Shown: piece by piece, positions 12,180 through 23,505 of the stretch
Layout of the letters: the number at the start of each line of letters is the position of its first letter
Position numbering within the stretch: the stretch's first letter is position 1
Origin: Ursus arctos
Taxonomy: Eukaryota; Chordata; Mammalia; Carnivora; Ursidae
Length of the DNA stretch: 64,000 nt
Direction: 5' to 3'
Assembly (NCBI RefSeq): GCF_023065955.2
Contig: NW_026622952.1
Span: 35,289,813 to 35,353,812, forward strand
Translations under genes and position numbers: made by a program
Notes under the pieces: model-generated
Database searches by the model: none
Seen by the model: only the letters and a program-made list of their open reading frames with translations
Told to the model about the DNA's origin: nothing

Positions 12180-12960
12180 AATAGTTTTTGAATTACAGAA
12201 ATATTGTGACAATAGCAGAGAGCGTTCCTGTTTCCCCATCATTAAACATCTTGCATTAGTACGGTACGGTGCTCGCAGTTAGTGAACCGGTATTGATACG
12301 TAACCGTTCACTAAAGCAATACTTTATTCAGACTTCCTCCTGTCATTTTTCTGTTGCAGGAGCCCGTCCGGGATACCACATTACATTTAATTGCTGTGTC
12401 TCCTTAGTCTCCTCCGCTCTGAGACAGTTTCTCAGATTTTGTTTTGATTCTTTAGACTTTGATGACCTTGACCTTTGATGAGTTGTGAAGGGTATTGGTC
12501 AGGAATTTTGTACAATGTCCCTCAATTTGGGTATGTCCTATGCTTTTCTCACGATCAGGCTGGAGTCACGTGTTACTGGGAGGGGGCTCACAGAGTAAGG
12601 TGCCATCCTCATCATACCGAATCGAGAGTAAATACTATCGCTGTAACTTATACCACTGACGTTAACTTTGATCACCTCGCTTGAGGTACTGTTTGGAAGT
12701 TACCCTTCCTCGGCTTCCGTACTGTCCTCTTTGGAAGAAAGTCACTATGCTCAGCTCACACTTAAGGAATAAGGGGTGAGGCTCCATCTCAGGGTGGAGT
12801 ATCTAAACAGATTATCTGCACCCCTTCTGTACAGATGTCTCTTCTGCCTTTACTTAGTCATTTATTCCTATCAGTGTAGATTCATGGATCTTTATTTTGT
12901 ACTTTGGGTTGTAGTCCATTACTGCTTACGTTATTCCTTGAGTTTTTCCAGCATTTGCTA
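12180..12960 (-). mobile_element. Ancient L1 (L1M-type) 3' UTR fragment
   Basis: Recognised by the sequence order 'gatgaccttgacctttgatg', 'acaatgtccctcaatttggg', 'gttaactttgatcacc' and 'attccttgagtttttccagc', which I recall from old mammalian L1M 3' UTRs. The same block recurs at 52,500-52,770. Orientation is inferred from that second copy. No ORF is preserved. Confidence 0.6.
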
Positions 12961-13206
12961 GTGACTGCTGTTTCAGTTGGCTCCGGTGTCCTTTGACACC
13001 CCCCCTTACGGCAGGTGACTGTTGTTTTCGAGCACTTCCTAACTTCCTGGCACTGTACGATGCTCTAAGCTCATTTCGTATATACTGGCCCAGTCTTAGA
13101 ATCGACCACTTCTCCAAGGAGCCCTGGTTTCTTTTCCTGGAGGATAGTATTAGAAACTAACATCTAGTGGTACCAGGCATGCTCACTGCTACTGGAGAGC
13201 CATTCC

Positions 13207-13378
13207 TTTTTTTTTTTTTTTTTAGATTTTATTTATTTTTGTGAGATTGAGAGAGAGAGCACGAGCTGGGTGAGGGGGAAGGGAGCAGAGGGAGAAGCAG
13301 ACTCCCCGCTGAGCAAGGAGCCTGATGCGGGACCCAATCCCAGGACTCTGGGATCACCGACTGAGTCACCCAGGCACC
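13207..13378 (-). mobile_element. Can-SINE
   Basis: Antisense copy: a T-run, 'agattttatttattttt', GA-rich stretch, 'gcagactccccgctgagca', and an end at 'gagtcacccaggcacc'. Target duplications are 'ggagagccattcctt' (left) and 'ggagaaccattcttt' (right). The second-half internal region is shortened. Confidence 0.93.
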
Positions 13379-13956
13379 TACCGGAGAACCATTCTTTCTG
13401 GGATCTCTCTGGTGATAGAGCCAGGAGACAGAGGTGTGCGTGCTAACCTGCGTATATTCATGACTGTCAATATTTCTGTCTGTGACCATCCATATCTCTG
13501 GTAAGCTAAATGTGGGTTCATACTGATGTATCCCACTCTAATCCATTACTACGTGGATCATTCTAGCCTGCTTATCTGTACCCTCCTACTCCAGCAGTGA
13601 GAAACCAGGCACCCAACACCGCCGTCCATTTATTTAATTGTTCAGTTGTAGGATACATGGATAGCAGTTCATCCACTGCATTTTATAAAACTGATCAGGT
13701 AATCATGAATAAACAGGGAAGTAAAAAAAAAAATGGAAGGGTTTTTCACTTATCCTAAGTAGGTGGCTTACTTAATGTGACAGGACCGTGAAGATCATAA
13801 ACTTGACTTAATTGGTCTGATGGGATTGTTCTAAAAATGTTAAGGTTCAGAGGGGAAAAGGCCACTACTGATAATATTTAATGTGTACCTTTGCTTATGT
13901 CACACTGTCACTACTGGTAGGGAAAGGGCTGTGCTGACTGAGTAGTAATAGATCCT
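13379..13956. other. Unique non-coding stretch
   Basis: No gene, named repeat or regulatory cluster recognised. An A11 run lies near 13,723. Confidence 0.5.
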
Positions 13957-14200
13957 ATGTTTGGAGGCCCCCACCCCCTTCTCTCCATTTCAGTCTCCGC
14001 AGATCTAAATTTTAACCACATTTCAAGGTCCAGATCAAATGCCTTCCCATGCACAAGGGCTTCTCTGAACACCCCTTTCCACTTCCATGCCCTGACAAAA
14101 GTATGGCTTCTTTCCCTTTCTTACAGTACAACATCTATCATTCCCAACACTGTGTTCTCGATTTCCGTCTTAAAGTCAGGACTTTAGACTCTTGCCCAAG
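13957..14200 (+). repeat. L2 (LINE-2) fragment
   Basis: The 'tcaaggtccagatcaaatgccttc ... cttctctgaacacccc' order follows the L2 3' region (consensus roughly 'tcaagactcagctcagatgtcacctcc ... gaagccttccctgac'). The 76-residue open frame over it is not a gene. Confidence 0.6.
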
Positions 14201-14559
14201 ACCATGAATTCAGCTAAACAATTTATGCCACTTTTATGCTATTTACTGGACCTGGGGGGGGGGGCGACACACACCTCCTTTGTCATTGTTTCTCAGTGGC
14301 CCTTAAGACCGCTGAAATCTTCAGTAGGCTTGGCTGTGCAAGCAACAGGCTGCATGTGATGTTCCCAGCAAAATTTCAAAAACCGTGAGCACTTTGCTCA
14401 GGCCTGCTTCTAACCTAGGCAAACTTCTGGAAATGTGCTCGCTGGCCGTGCTGCTCGGCCTCAGTGTGTCTTTTCTCTCACAAAAGAAAACCACCAAGAG
14501 GATGCTTTTGAGGTGTCAGAAAGTTGCTATGAGATTAAACTCTGAGTGGGAAGCTCTAG
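14201..14559. other. Unique non-coding stretch with G-run
   Basis: Contains a G10 run near 14,254-14,263. Otherwise nothing recognised. Confidence 0.5.
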
Positions 14560-14756
14560 TCTTTCTTGTGAGCGCATGCGCTGCGGACGCCCTCTCCTCT
14601 GCGCCCGCCGGGGCGGTGACTCGGAGGGGCTGGGTTTCACTGGGCGCCTACAAAGGTGGGAGAGGAGTGAAGAGACGTGGTCCAAAGCCACTGGATCTGC
14701 CAGGCGGGGAAAGCCGCTGGCTGCGCGTGAAAGGGGCAGACCTCGCTCGGTGAGTG
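14560..14756 (+). promoter_or_regulatory. Small CpG-rich block with NRF1-like palindrome and splice donor
   Basis: A sudden rise in GC and CpG. A perfect GCGCATGCGC palindrome (NRF1 core) sits at 14,572-14,581, and a strong donor 'ctcG|GTGAGTG' has its GT at 14,750-14,751. The arrangement (NRF1 site, GC-rich leader, donor about 170 bases later) is what a TATA-less first exon of a non-coding or minor transcript looks like. The overlapping 99-122 residue frames show no domain and are treated as chance. Confidence 0.4.
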
Positions 14757-16245
14757 TGGAGAGTCTGTGTGTCTGTGTCCCTGAGGCTGTGTGTCTGCAG
14801 GGCTCCCCGAAGCGGTGGGAGTATTTACGACCACGGCCACAATAGGTTTCCTTTTAACCGTATCTTAAATCTAAAGACAGCCGACTATGATTTATGCAAA
14901 CTTTCCACGCAAGTATCACAAAAAATTTATTTTCTCTGTCTTGATTTTGAGGTTTTTCCCCCCATCTTAGCCACATGTTTTTCTTTCTGCTTCTTGTCAT
15001 TTCTTCCCCCAATCTCCTGCTCCTTCCCTTTCTGCGTCTGTGAGATTTTGACCACAGCTAATTTCTCATTTTAATGTTCTCATTTCTCTCTCTACTTTCT
15101 CATACACTTTTAAAACAAGTCCTGGATTTTGATTTCTTGATAAGCTTTTCCTGTCTTCCTACCACAGGTTGCCTAGCTATAGCTAACTCGTTTAGTAGCT
15201 GTACTGTGGGTAGTTTAAAGGCTTAGCTAGGGAGTTCTACTGACAAACTACTTGCTATTACTTCCAAATACTCAGGTTCTTTGGAAAAAAAAGTTAAATA
15301 AAAAACTGAGTCGTGCCCTGGGTGGACAGAACACCAAAAATCTCCCAAGCTCTAGGGGACCTGCTGTGTGGGGGCTGGGGTCTTCAGCGGGACTGTCTGG
15401 AACGATGATTTGCTCTGTGGCACCAGGGTTCAGAAGCCGGGATTGGAGTCCTGTCCTGGGGCCGGTCTGGCTCCGGGTGACCTGAATGACTACAAAATCA
15501 AGTTCCCATTGGGAGACATGGTGTTGCACAGTAGCCTCCAAATCCGAACTTGAAAGTCTTGCCTCGATGAACAGACACCTCTTCGTTTTAGTTTTCTGTA
15601 CGTTCCGATTATTCTACAAGCAGCACACACTGTTTTAAAGTCAGAACGTTGTTTCTGAAAAAGCAAAATATTGAAGAATACGACAAACAGAAGAAAGGTC
15701 GTGAACTGAGACAGGTGCACCCTCTGTGTCACGACTTTCTCTCTGGTCTCTTCGCCTCTGCTGGGGGCTAAACTCTGAAGCCTGCAGACTCTCTGGAGTA
15801 GAAAAAGTCTTGTTAATTTTTCAAGTTGCAGATCAATGTGTTTCTTGCTCTCCAGAGCAAAAGTATTCTCCTGGTCTCAATAAAGAGCAACCCAAGATGT
15901 CTTCATTCTCAGGTAGGGTTAAGAGGGGGGGAGCCAAGTTTAAAGGTAAGGGTTGTTTCTTTCTTCAGGCCCTGAGTAAAAGCCACCATGAAGGGGAGAC
16001 AAATGAATCCTCCGTGGCCTTTATAATAAGCTGGTGCTTGATTTGTTCTCCTTATTCTCATGACTCCAGAACTTAAACATTCTCCCCAAACGGTCAGTCA
16101 CCATGAACTCGCTCTTCTTCAGAACCTAAGTGAGGGTCTTCGGCGAGATCTGACTGTGCCTGGGAATCCAGTGCTTGTCAGTTTGTGTAGTTTGACTGAG
16201 CCTGATTATAATTTGTAGCAAATATATCTAAATCATAGACTCCAT
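14757..16245. other. Unique non-coding stretch
   Basis: Mixed composition with a pyrimidine-rich portion around 14,940-15,170. Several 60-116 residue frames on both strands overlap each other without coding signature. No repeat recognised. Confidence 0.5.
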
Positions 16246-16440
16246 ATTTTTTAAAGACTTACGTTATTTTAGAGAGAGTGAGTGAGCATGTGAGCAGAGA
16301 GAGGGACAGAGGGAGAGAAGCAGACTCCCTGCTGAGTGAGGAGCCCGGGTCCCAGGGGCTTAATCTCAGGAACCTGAGATCATGACCTGAGCCAAAACCA
16401 AGAGTTAGACGTTCAACCAACTGAGCCATCTAGGTGCCCC
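16246..16440 (-). mobile_element. Can-SINE
   Basis: Antisense body 'gcagactccctgctgagtgaggagcc ... gatcatgacctgagcc ... ctgagccatctaggtgcccc'. Flanked by 'taaatcatagact' on the left (16,229-16,241) and again immediately after the element. It is diverged from the youngest copies here. Confidence 0.94.
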
Positions 16441-16607
16441 TAAATCATAGACTTTAAAAAATATTACCCCCCAAACGGTAGTCCCTTAAAGGGGATGCAT
16501 TTTCAAAATGTAGGGCCCGTTGTTGTAGACTCTTTTTGTTTTGTTGTTGAAGGCGAGGTTTTTGCAAAGCTAGCTAAATAAATGAGGTTTAAATTTGATA
16601 GTCTCCT

Positions 16608-16798
16608 GGGGCGCCTGGGTGGCGCAGTCGTTAAGCGTCTGCCTTCGGCTCAGGGCGTGATCCCGGCGTTCCGGGATCGAGTCCCACGTCGGGCTCCTCC
16701 GCTGGGAGCCTGCTTCTTCCTCTCCCACTCCCCCTGCTGTGTTCCCTCTCTCGCTGGCTGTCTCTCTGTCACATAAATAAATAAAATCTTTAAAAAAA
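16608..16798 (+). mobile_element. Young Can-SINE with perfect target-site duplication
   Basis: Full-length: head 'ggggcgcctgggtggcgc', pol III A box at 16,620-16,630 (TGGCGCAGTCG) and B-box-like GGATCGAGTCC at 16,674-16,684, then CT-rich region and AATAAATAAAATCTTT(A)n tail. The 17-base direct repeats at 16,591-16,607 and 16,799-16,815 are identical. Intact promoter boxes, a preserved CpG-rich body and an unmutated duplication mark it as the youngest SINE in the window. Confidence 0.97.
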
Positions 16799-16815
16799 AA
16801 ATTTGATAGTCTCCT

Positions 16816-17139
16816 GAATACTGTTTCTCTACATTCAGAAATTAATAATATACTATTTGAGGAAGGGACCTAAGTCAGAGGAAAGTCTGAACACAAATAT
16901 CCCTGCTCGTACTATACTATCATTTGAATGTTAACTTTGATACAACAGGTATTTTGAGCAGCAAATGTTCAGTGCTTTCATGTTGGCTGCAAGGCATCCC
17001 AGTGGGTTCTGGGAGCACAAAGTGAAAGACACGATCATTGTCTTCTAGGGGGTTCAGAACGGAAGGTCACCCCTACACCTGGAAAAGTAGCAATGCAACC
17101 AGGTTGCAAAATGCTCAAGATAGCATGAGAAAGTGCACC
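16816..17139. other. Unique non-coding stretch
   Basis: No gene or named repeat recognised. 'ggttctgggagcacaaagtg' near 17,005 faintly resembles an L2 tail in antisense. Confidence 0.4.
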
Positions 17140-17330
17140 CGCCTGGAGCAGCTCCAGGTTCCAGAACTATCCCACCTGCTCACCAACTGTGGGATCTGGC
17201 AGCTGGCTTCACTCATCTGACCTCGGAGGTTCAGCACTACAGTCTATTAGCAAAATGGGGCTAGATTCTGCCTTCTCTCCCTCACAGTGGCGTCTACGAG
17301 GATTATGATTACAGGAGAGCCGTGCCAGCC
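17140..17330 (+). repeat. MIR
   Basis: Sense MIR order: 'tgtgggatctggcagctggcttcactcatctgacctcgg', then 'ttagcaaaatggggctagattctgcct' and 'tacgaggattatg', matching the tgaccttgggcaag / cctcatctgtaaaatggggata / gtgaggattaaat core. Confidence 0.6.
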
Positions 17331-17340
17331 ACACACCCCG

Positions 17341-18189
17341 GGGAAGGTACACACCAGTGCTGTGCTACGGGGCAGGGTCCGGGGAGACGGCGCACTACTG
17401 TACTATTCTGGCAGATGGATTCTCACAGACACTTGGGATTTAAGCTGGACCTTTCAAGAATGTAAGGACAAGAGGGGCCCGAAGAGTATTCCGGGCATGT
17501 TAAAAGCAGGAGTGGCAAAGACACATTTGCAAGACAGAGAGTATGTATCATTAATCTTCCTTTAGACGGAATGTTTATCATCATAAATGCTGCGAGTGCA
17601 CGTGGGAGGAGGGGGGCTAATATTACATAGACATTTTCTAACACGATTTTGCTACAGAACATTAAAACCAATCATGGAAGGTGCGCACTGGAAGTATGCC
17701 CGCGTCTGCAGACGGAGCCACCGTATACCCTTGCTTCCGATTGTTGTGTTAAGTCTAACTTGGAACAGTAAGCCCTCTGGCTTAGCCCGGGCCCTTCCAG
17801 TCATTTGACCACTCTTGCGTGCTTTCCTTTCCTTTCCCACGTACATGCTGTGCGCCCGCCGCTGGCTCCCAACGGTCCTGAAGGTGGGAAGGCTTCGTGC
17901 TCATGCGGCCTCACAGAGCCTGGCAGGGGGGTGTGCTTGTTGGGGCGATGCTGTGATGCCCACAGACCCTCCTTCCTTCTTATGCTCCCGCACGCACTGC
18001 TTCTGACACTCACACCCACCTGCAGTTCCGCTGGTGGCTCTCCAAGCATCATCCACAGAGTCACTCGGGTAGAGAAAAAGCCAAATGGATTTCTAAGACT
18101 TCTGAAAAACCTATAATTTTGTGCTGACTTACCATAATGTCTCTAATGTCAAGATGCCATGATCTTCCTGCATTTTATGTTTGATTTGA
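17341..18189. other. Unique non-coding stretch
   Basis: No named repeat. GC rises modestly at 17,800-18,020, where overlapping 60-103 residue frames exist on both strands without coding signature. Confidence 0.45.
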
Positions 18190-18470
18190 AATGGCTAAAT
18201 ACTAAATTCAACTCTGAACCCAAAGTACAAGTCTGAGTCTATTATTCCCCTGCTTAAATCCGTTCACTGGTCAGAATTAGGTAAATGAGATCCAACTCTT
18301 TACTACGGCTTATGAGGTGCCTCCAGATCTGGTCCCCACCTTTACCTCCCTTCCCTCCCTTCCAGTGCTCCAGCCGGAACCTTTCCCTGGGCTCCTTGCA
18401 GCCTCCAGATCATTTCAAAGCCTGGCAGATAGAATGGAACATTCTCTCCTGCCCCCGCTGCCCCGTCCTA
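18190..18470 (+). repeat. L2 fragment
   Basis: The order 'cccctgcttaaatccgttcactgg', 'gagatccaactctttac', 'cagatctggtccccacctttacctccc', 'gctccagccggaacctttccc' follows the L2 consensus (ccctgcttaaaacccttcagtggc / gataaagtccaaactcc / cacgatctggcccctgcctacc). The 104-residue frame across it is not a gene. Confidence 0.75.
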
Positions 18471-19559
18471 GCACCCATTCACATTCGATCTTCAGGTTTC
18501 GCTGACCTGGATCGCGAGATTTTTCCCTGGCTTGCAGAACCTGGAGAAGGCTTGAAGCTTCCTGCTCAGAGTTGGGGGCTGTCTCTTGTCAGTGGTTAGG
18601 TTCCCTGGGATGCAACTCTTGAGATGAAGATTTGTATTGGAGGGAATGCTTAGGTCCTCCTAAGAAGAGAAGGGGAAGAAACAAGGCTGGCCAAGGAGAG
18701 GCTGGACTATGTCAACCCTCTTCAGCTAAAGACCACCAGGAACAGCACACCTGGGGTTCCACAGATGGAGTTTATGACTCGCTGCCGAGAGTGAGCTGCC
18801 CACCATGGAGAACCACGGGCCTCTCGGTACGAGTGTGACAAAGACGCCAGTAGACAGCACTTGGGCTTCGGTTAGGAGAGTTGGGAGAAGACCTAAGGTT
18901 CCCTCTAGATTGCACACTGCCAGAGCAATCTAGAAAACAAAGTGTCAGCAGGTCTATGATGGGCCTCTCCATAAATCTTACCCCTGGAGGGGGAAGGGTA
19001 GAATGAGGATACCGCTGTAACCGGTGAAGCAGCAGCAGCCGTTCATTCTGGCCAAGAAGGGGTGAGGGGAGAATCTGTTACTGTCCGAACGGCATAGTGA
19101 CCTTGTCTTGATGCTTCAATGAAACTGTGAGGAGGGCTTGCTTCGTCTTGTTTTATCATGATCTCAGAGTAGCCTCACTTGTGTGGTATTCTGTGAAGCT
19201 GTCTGTGTCCCGCAGGAGAATGACGTGGCCCAGCTGTGAGTGCCAGGCCGGCCCCCACTTATGAGGGCCTGGAATTTTCTCCTTTCTCCTGTGATGCAGG
19301 CTCAGCAGGTTTCTCAGAGGGCCCCAGAGGCAGCTCCCAACCCAGGTGACCCTGCAGAGTGCTCTGGTCTCCCAGTGGGGCGAGGGCGGAAGGTCTTTAC
19401 GCTCCCACATCTGTCCGTCACTGGAGGCAGGCTGCCCCTGGGAAGGAAGGGCACCCGGGGCGCAGGGTGGTCTTTTCAGCTGAGGCCTGAGTGACGGCAC
19501 CACCCCGGCAGCAGAGGCCCTGGTTTGCAGGGCAGGCGGCGAGGGGAACCAGAGCAGCC
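18471..19559. other. Unique non-coding stretch
   Basis: Mixed composition, no exon recognised. Frames of 60-136 residues run on both strands in the GC-richer part (19,150-19,560). A simple AAG/GGA-rich patch lies around 18,655-18,690. Confidence 0.4.
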
Positions 19560-19715
19560 CCTCCACCTCCTGGCTTCGCTCTCTTCTCTGTGTGACTGTA
19601 AGCTCTGGGACGACCAGGATGGAGGCTCCCTGCGTCTTCCTTGTACCTGCAAAGCCTTACACAGTGCCTGGCCCATGCGAGACTCTCCATAAATATTTGC
19701 CACGTAAATTAACGA
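19560..19715 (+). repeat. L2 3' end
   Basis: 'gtaagctctgggacgaccaggatgg ... cttccttgtacctgcaaagccttacacagtgcctggcccatg ... ctccataaatatttgcc' is a clear L2 tail (gagctccatgagggcaggga / agcacagtgcctggcacat / ctcaataaatatttg). Confidence 0.75.
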
Positions 19716-19846
19716 GCCGCACGTCATGAGGTCTTGATTTTCCATTTGACTAAATGCTCTACCGCTAGTCTTTGAGTGTAGCCTTTTCTTTCCAATTGAC
19801 AACTTCTTTCCTGTGGACTATTAGACACCGTCTAGACTGTCTAGAG

Positions 19847-20010
19847 CAATAGTTCTCATCAGTGAATGGGTGGCATGAATTAGTTACCAGAGAACTTTTT
19901 CAAAGTATCCCTGCTTGGCCCCCAAGGAGACCCTATTCACTCAGGATTTTGATTCAGTCAAGTCTAGAGTGGTGCCCACCTACGGGTATTTTGAAAAAAC
20001 TCCCTAAGAT
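19847..20010 (+). mobile_element. MER5A-like hAT-Charlie relic
   Basis: Begins 'caatagttctcatcagtg', continues 'gcatgaattagttaccagagaactttttcaaa', 'ggagaccctattcactcaggattttgattcagtcaagtctagagtggtgcccacc', matching the MER5A order (cagtggttctcaa / gcatcagaatcacctggagagctt / ctgattcagtaggtctggagtggggccc). Non-autonomous, no ORF. Confidence 0.6.
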
Positions 20011-20074
20011 TGAGTCTGTTTTCCTTACTACCTGCCCTTTCCCCCCAAAAAAGTAGCTTCAAGTTTAGTGGTAA

Positions 20075-20268
20075 TTTTTTTTAAATATTTTATTTATTTA
20101 TTTGACAGAGAGAGACAGCCAGCGAGAGAGGGAACACAAGCAGGGGGAGTGGGAGAGGAAGAAGCAGGCTCCTAGCGGAGGAGCCTGATGTGGGGCTCGA
20201 TCCCAAAACGCCGGGATCACGCCCTGAGCTGGAGGCAGATGCTTAACGACTGAGCCACCCAGGTGCCC
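20075..20268 (-). mobile_element. Can-SINE
   Basis: Antisense, young subtype ('acacaagcagggggagtggg', 'cgatcccaaaacgccgggat', 'gagccacccaggtgcccc'). Target duplications 'ttagtggtaattt' lie at 20,064-20,076 and directly after the element at 20,269. Confidence 0.95.
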
Positions 20269-20283
20269 CTTAGTGGTAATTTC

Positions 20284-21624
20284 TTAATTTCTTAAAATGG
20301 CCTTCAGGAATCAGGGAATATTCTTTTTTTCACATTTACCCCCTCAGACATAGTTCTAAAAAGCCAAACACGAAATTATGTCATGGCCAAGCTGAAGAGC
20401 ATTCTGCTGAGACATCCTATATAACAACTAACATTTTCCAAGGACGTGAAATCTTAAAAAAAAAATTCCGTCTTACAATTACAAGAATCCAATTTAAACC
20501 GAAAGCCTCACCCCTGGGTATCCAGTGACTACCTGGAGATGGAAAGATCTCCAGTACATATGAGTAACATGCCAGCCTCTCCACCAACACAGACCTCTAG
20601 AGCCACTGCTTCTGGAATCACTGCCACACTCATCTCTGCCAATATGACTCTTTAGAAGAGAAAGCCATACCCAAGCGCGTCCCTTGGCAACATGGAAAGC
20701 AGGTGAATATGTCTTGAGCCTCTTTTCCATTTCCTGTCAATCAGTTTGTCTTACAGCCCTGTCTTTCATACTCAAGAGAAAAGCTAATGCCGGTCTAGAA
20801 AACTTCTCCTTCCCAAAGAGATTTACATTATAAGACGATACAATGGGAGGGTACTGGTGACCATGACCTTCTGTATAATGTCACAACAGGCTGCTTATGT
20901 GTCTGCCTGCCCATCTGTCCGTAAGGAGCTTCTTGCTGGCGGCAGTGTGGAAGAGGGTGGGAAGACAGTGTCGTAGTCCTTTCTGCATTTTCTGTGCTGA
21001 CGCAGACAGGGATGTTTACGAATGAATGAATGCATGAACAGGTGAATGAGTGCGCTGGAGTGGTGGGGGGAATGTAAGCACTGGGCTGACCCTGACAAAG
21101 TCTCAGGTGCATCCTACTCACCCAGCGCTCATTTGCTGTTTTGTTTCCAACTCTAAATAGCCAGATGAAGAGTCTATGAAACAGAGGTCCATTCTTTCAA
21201 GAAGCTTCTCAGCGGAATCTTGCAGCTGTGGTACTGATACATTGTTGGGGGGCATTGTTATCAGTAATTCTTAAAACAAAATGACTGAAATTTGAAAAGT
21301 ATTTGAGATAGAACATATTTGTATCTTTAAAAAATAAATTGAGTAAAATCAGAATTAGGCTTATAACACAAATCTATCTTGAACCATCTCTAGCTTTGCC
21401 CTTGAACCGCTGACCCGTGTACCACGTTGGCGCCGCCCTGTGCGTGCCTGAGGTCCCGACACATGTACGCACGCACTGTCACGCGGCCCAGGTGCAGCGG
21501 TACTCTAAATGTGAAGAACTGGGGAGCTAGTCACGGGTGGGGAATAAACGCTTGGAATGTCTGGTCTGTTTGCTGCGCCTCACTGATACTAACATTTATT
21601 ATCATTTTTTGATTAAGGACTAAT
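20284..21624. other. Unique non-coding stretch
   Basis: No exon or named repeat. A short GAAT-type repeat ('gaatgaatgaatgcatgaac') is at about 21,020-21,040. A CpG-bearing patch at 21,425-21,500 is too small to call an island. Confidence 0.45.
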
Positions 21625-22120
21625 ATATGTTTATTACCTTAGGAAAATCTGAAAATTATAGGAAAGCAGGAAAGAAGCAAAGAAGAACTAAGTATCATCA
21701 CATCACCCAAAGATGATCACAAGTATTATTTTGATAGGCTTCATTTCCTTTTAATGTTATATATATATTTTTTTCAAGCAAAATTGGGACCATACAGTCC
21801 AAACTCCTTTGTTACTTGCCTTTTTCCATAGTTACCACGAACATTTGTCATGACTTTATATTTTCTTCTGCCACATTGCTCCAAATGGCTGAACGATAGT
21901 TCATTTTCCTTCTGTTCCTCATTGTCGGACATTTCTTTAAACATTTTCCTGATGTTGAATTTTCAGGCTGCAGCGAACATCCATGAAGAAATCTGAATGT
22001 TTCCTGGAATTAGAATTCTTAGGTCAAAAGCTATATGCATGTGTAAGGCTTTTAAAATACATTGTCAAGTTTCCCTTCACTATTTGCCGCGTCCACTTAT
22101 GCTCCTGCCTGTAGTCATCT
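21625..22120 (-). mobile_element. Ancient L1 (L1M-type) 3' region fragment
   Basis: The order 'gaaaattataggaaagcaggaaagaagcaaa', 'catcacccaaagatgatcac', 'gggaccatacag', 'aggctgcagcgaacatcc', 'ggaattagaattcttaggtcaaaagctat' matches antisense old L1 3' ends (aaaatcacccataatcccacc / gggatcatactgt / ctgcaatgaacatcc / agtggaattgctgggtcaaa). Confidence 0.65.
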
Positions 22121-23310
22121 TAGACTTTATTTTCTAACACACTTAGAGGTCACTTTCACTTGGTACTTTTGCAATCGTACTACTTGCACTCAAGGGCTGG
22201 GTTCCAGGGTACACTCTGTGCAGTGATCCTACCTACTGGTTGAGTCTTTAGCGGCGAAGGGTATCACACGTCTCCTAATTAAGTTTCAATAAAACAGCAA
22301 GATGGTAAAGGACTTCTTGACCCTCTCACCTCTAGAAGTACACCATGGGAAAGTGGATTAGTCATTTCTAATCATAAATATTTTGAGAGAAACTCATCAT
22401 TTTGCTTATATGTCTTTTTCATCTGGAGGGGCGGGAACAGCGTATTCCAATCCATAATTGTTTCCACTTTCCCACTGTCGAGGACCCAAGCACAAGGCAA
22501 GTACGATTTGGTCTCCAGCTTGGTGGGGAAACATTTACAATACAACCCAGATATTTTCATCCTGTTTGTATGGATTGAATGAAAGCCTTTCTAATTCCCA
22601 TGAGGGTGCAATGTCTTGAATAAGGTGTTTTTCATTTTATCCCAGAGTGAAAGCTGCACGGAAACTACTTGATGGTATTCTGCTCTCTTAGTAACAGTAG
22701 ATTCCCAAGATGCGACAGGTTTTCAGATTTATTATTCTCCTATAATGAAGAAACTCAAGGATCCTCAAACCTGGAGGAGCTTTTTATCTCACACTTTCTT
22801 TCAAGGTAACAGCTTTGCTGCAGTTTGCCTAGTATGCACCTGCTTATTAGTGGTAGGTCTTTGTGAAACTGTGGTTATCAAGAAAGGATGATATATAGTG
22901 AAAAACAGCTGCTCCAAGTCACAAACTATTCATAAATAGCTTTATCCCCCCTAGAGGGAGGCCCTCTCTTCTCAAGTCGTAACAGTCAGCAGAAAATTAA
23001 AACCCCATAGGATGATAAATACTTTTAAAAAAATATTTCTCCCTAGTGTTTCAAATGTTGTCTTGTAATGCGGTGCACTCTCACTGAACCAGAAATTGTC
23101 TGTAATAAAAGAATATTGGGGGGAAATGTTTAGATTCTCATTGAATTCTAGAACTTAGAAGGAGTGTTCTGTTTTCACTGTTAATGGTTAATAGCTGAGT
23201 ATATGTCATAAGCTTCAATAAAATGAGAGCCTTTGGTTCCATGCCCCCAATAAACACAATTTTTAACACATAAAATCCAGAGACCTTTTTCCTAATTTAA
23301 AATAACCATT
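22121..23310. other. Unique non-coding stretch
   Basis: AT-rich. No gene, repeat or regulatory cluster recognised. Confidence 0.45.
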
Positions 23311-23505
23311 GGGGCACCCAGGCGGCTCAGTCAGTAGGTGTCTGACTCTTGATTTCAGCTCAGGTCATGATCTCAGGGTCCTGAGATCGAGCTCCACAGT
23401 GGGCTTCGCACTGGGTGTGGACTCTGCTTGGGATTCTCTCTCTCTGCCTCTCCCTGTCTCTCTCCCTCTCTAAAAAATATGATGTAATAAAATAAAATTA
23501 AAAAC
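23311..23505 (+). mobile_element. Can-SINE, older subtype
   Basis: 'ggggcacccaggcggctcagtcagtaggtgtctgactcttgatttcagctcaggtcatgatctcaggg' with a CT-rich stretch and an irregular A-rich tail. The 'ctgactcttgattt' variant is the older carnivore-wide form, unlike the 'cttcggctcagg' copies elsewhere. No clean target duplication is visible. Confidence 0.9.

Noticed and set aside
16620..16684. tRNA-like A and B boxes
   Set aside because: They belong to the tRNA-derived head of a Can-SINE; there is no tRNA cloverleaf with an intact acceptor stem.
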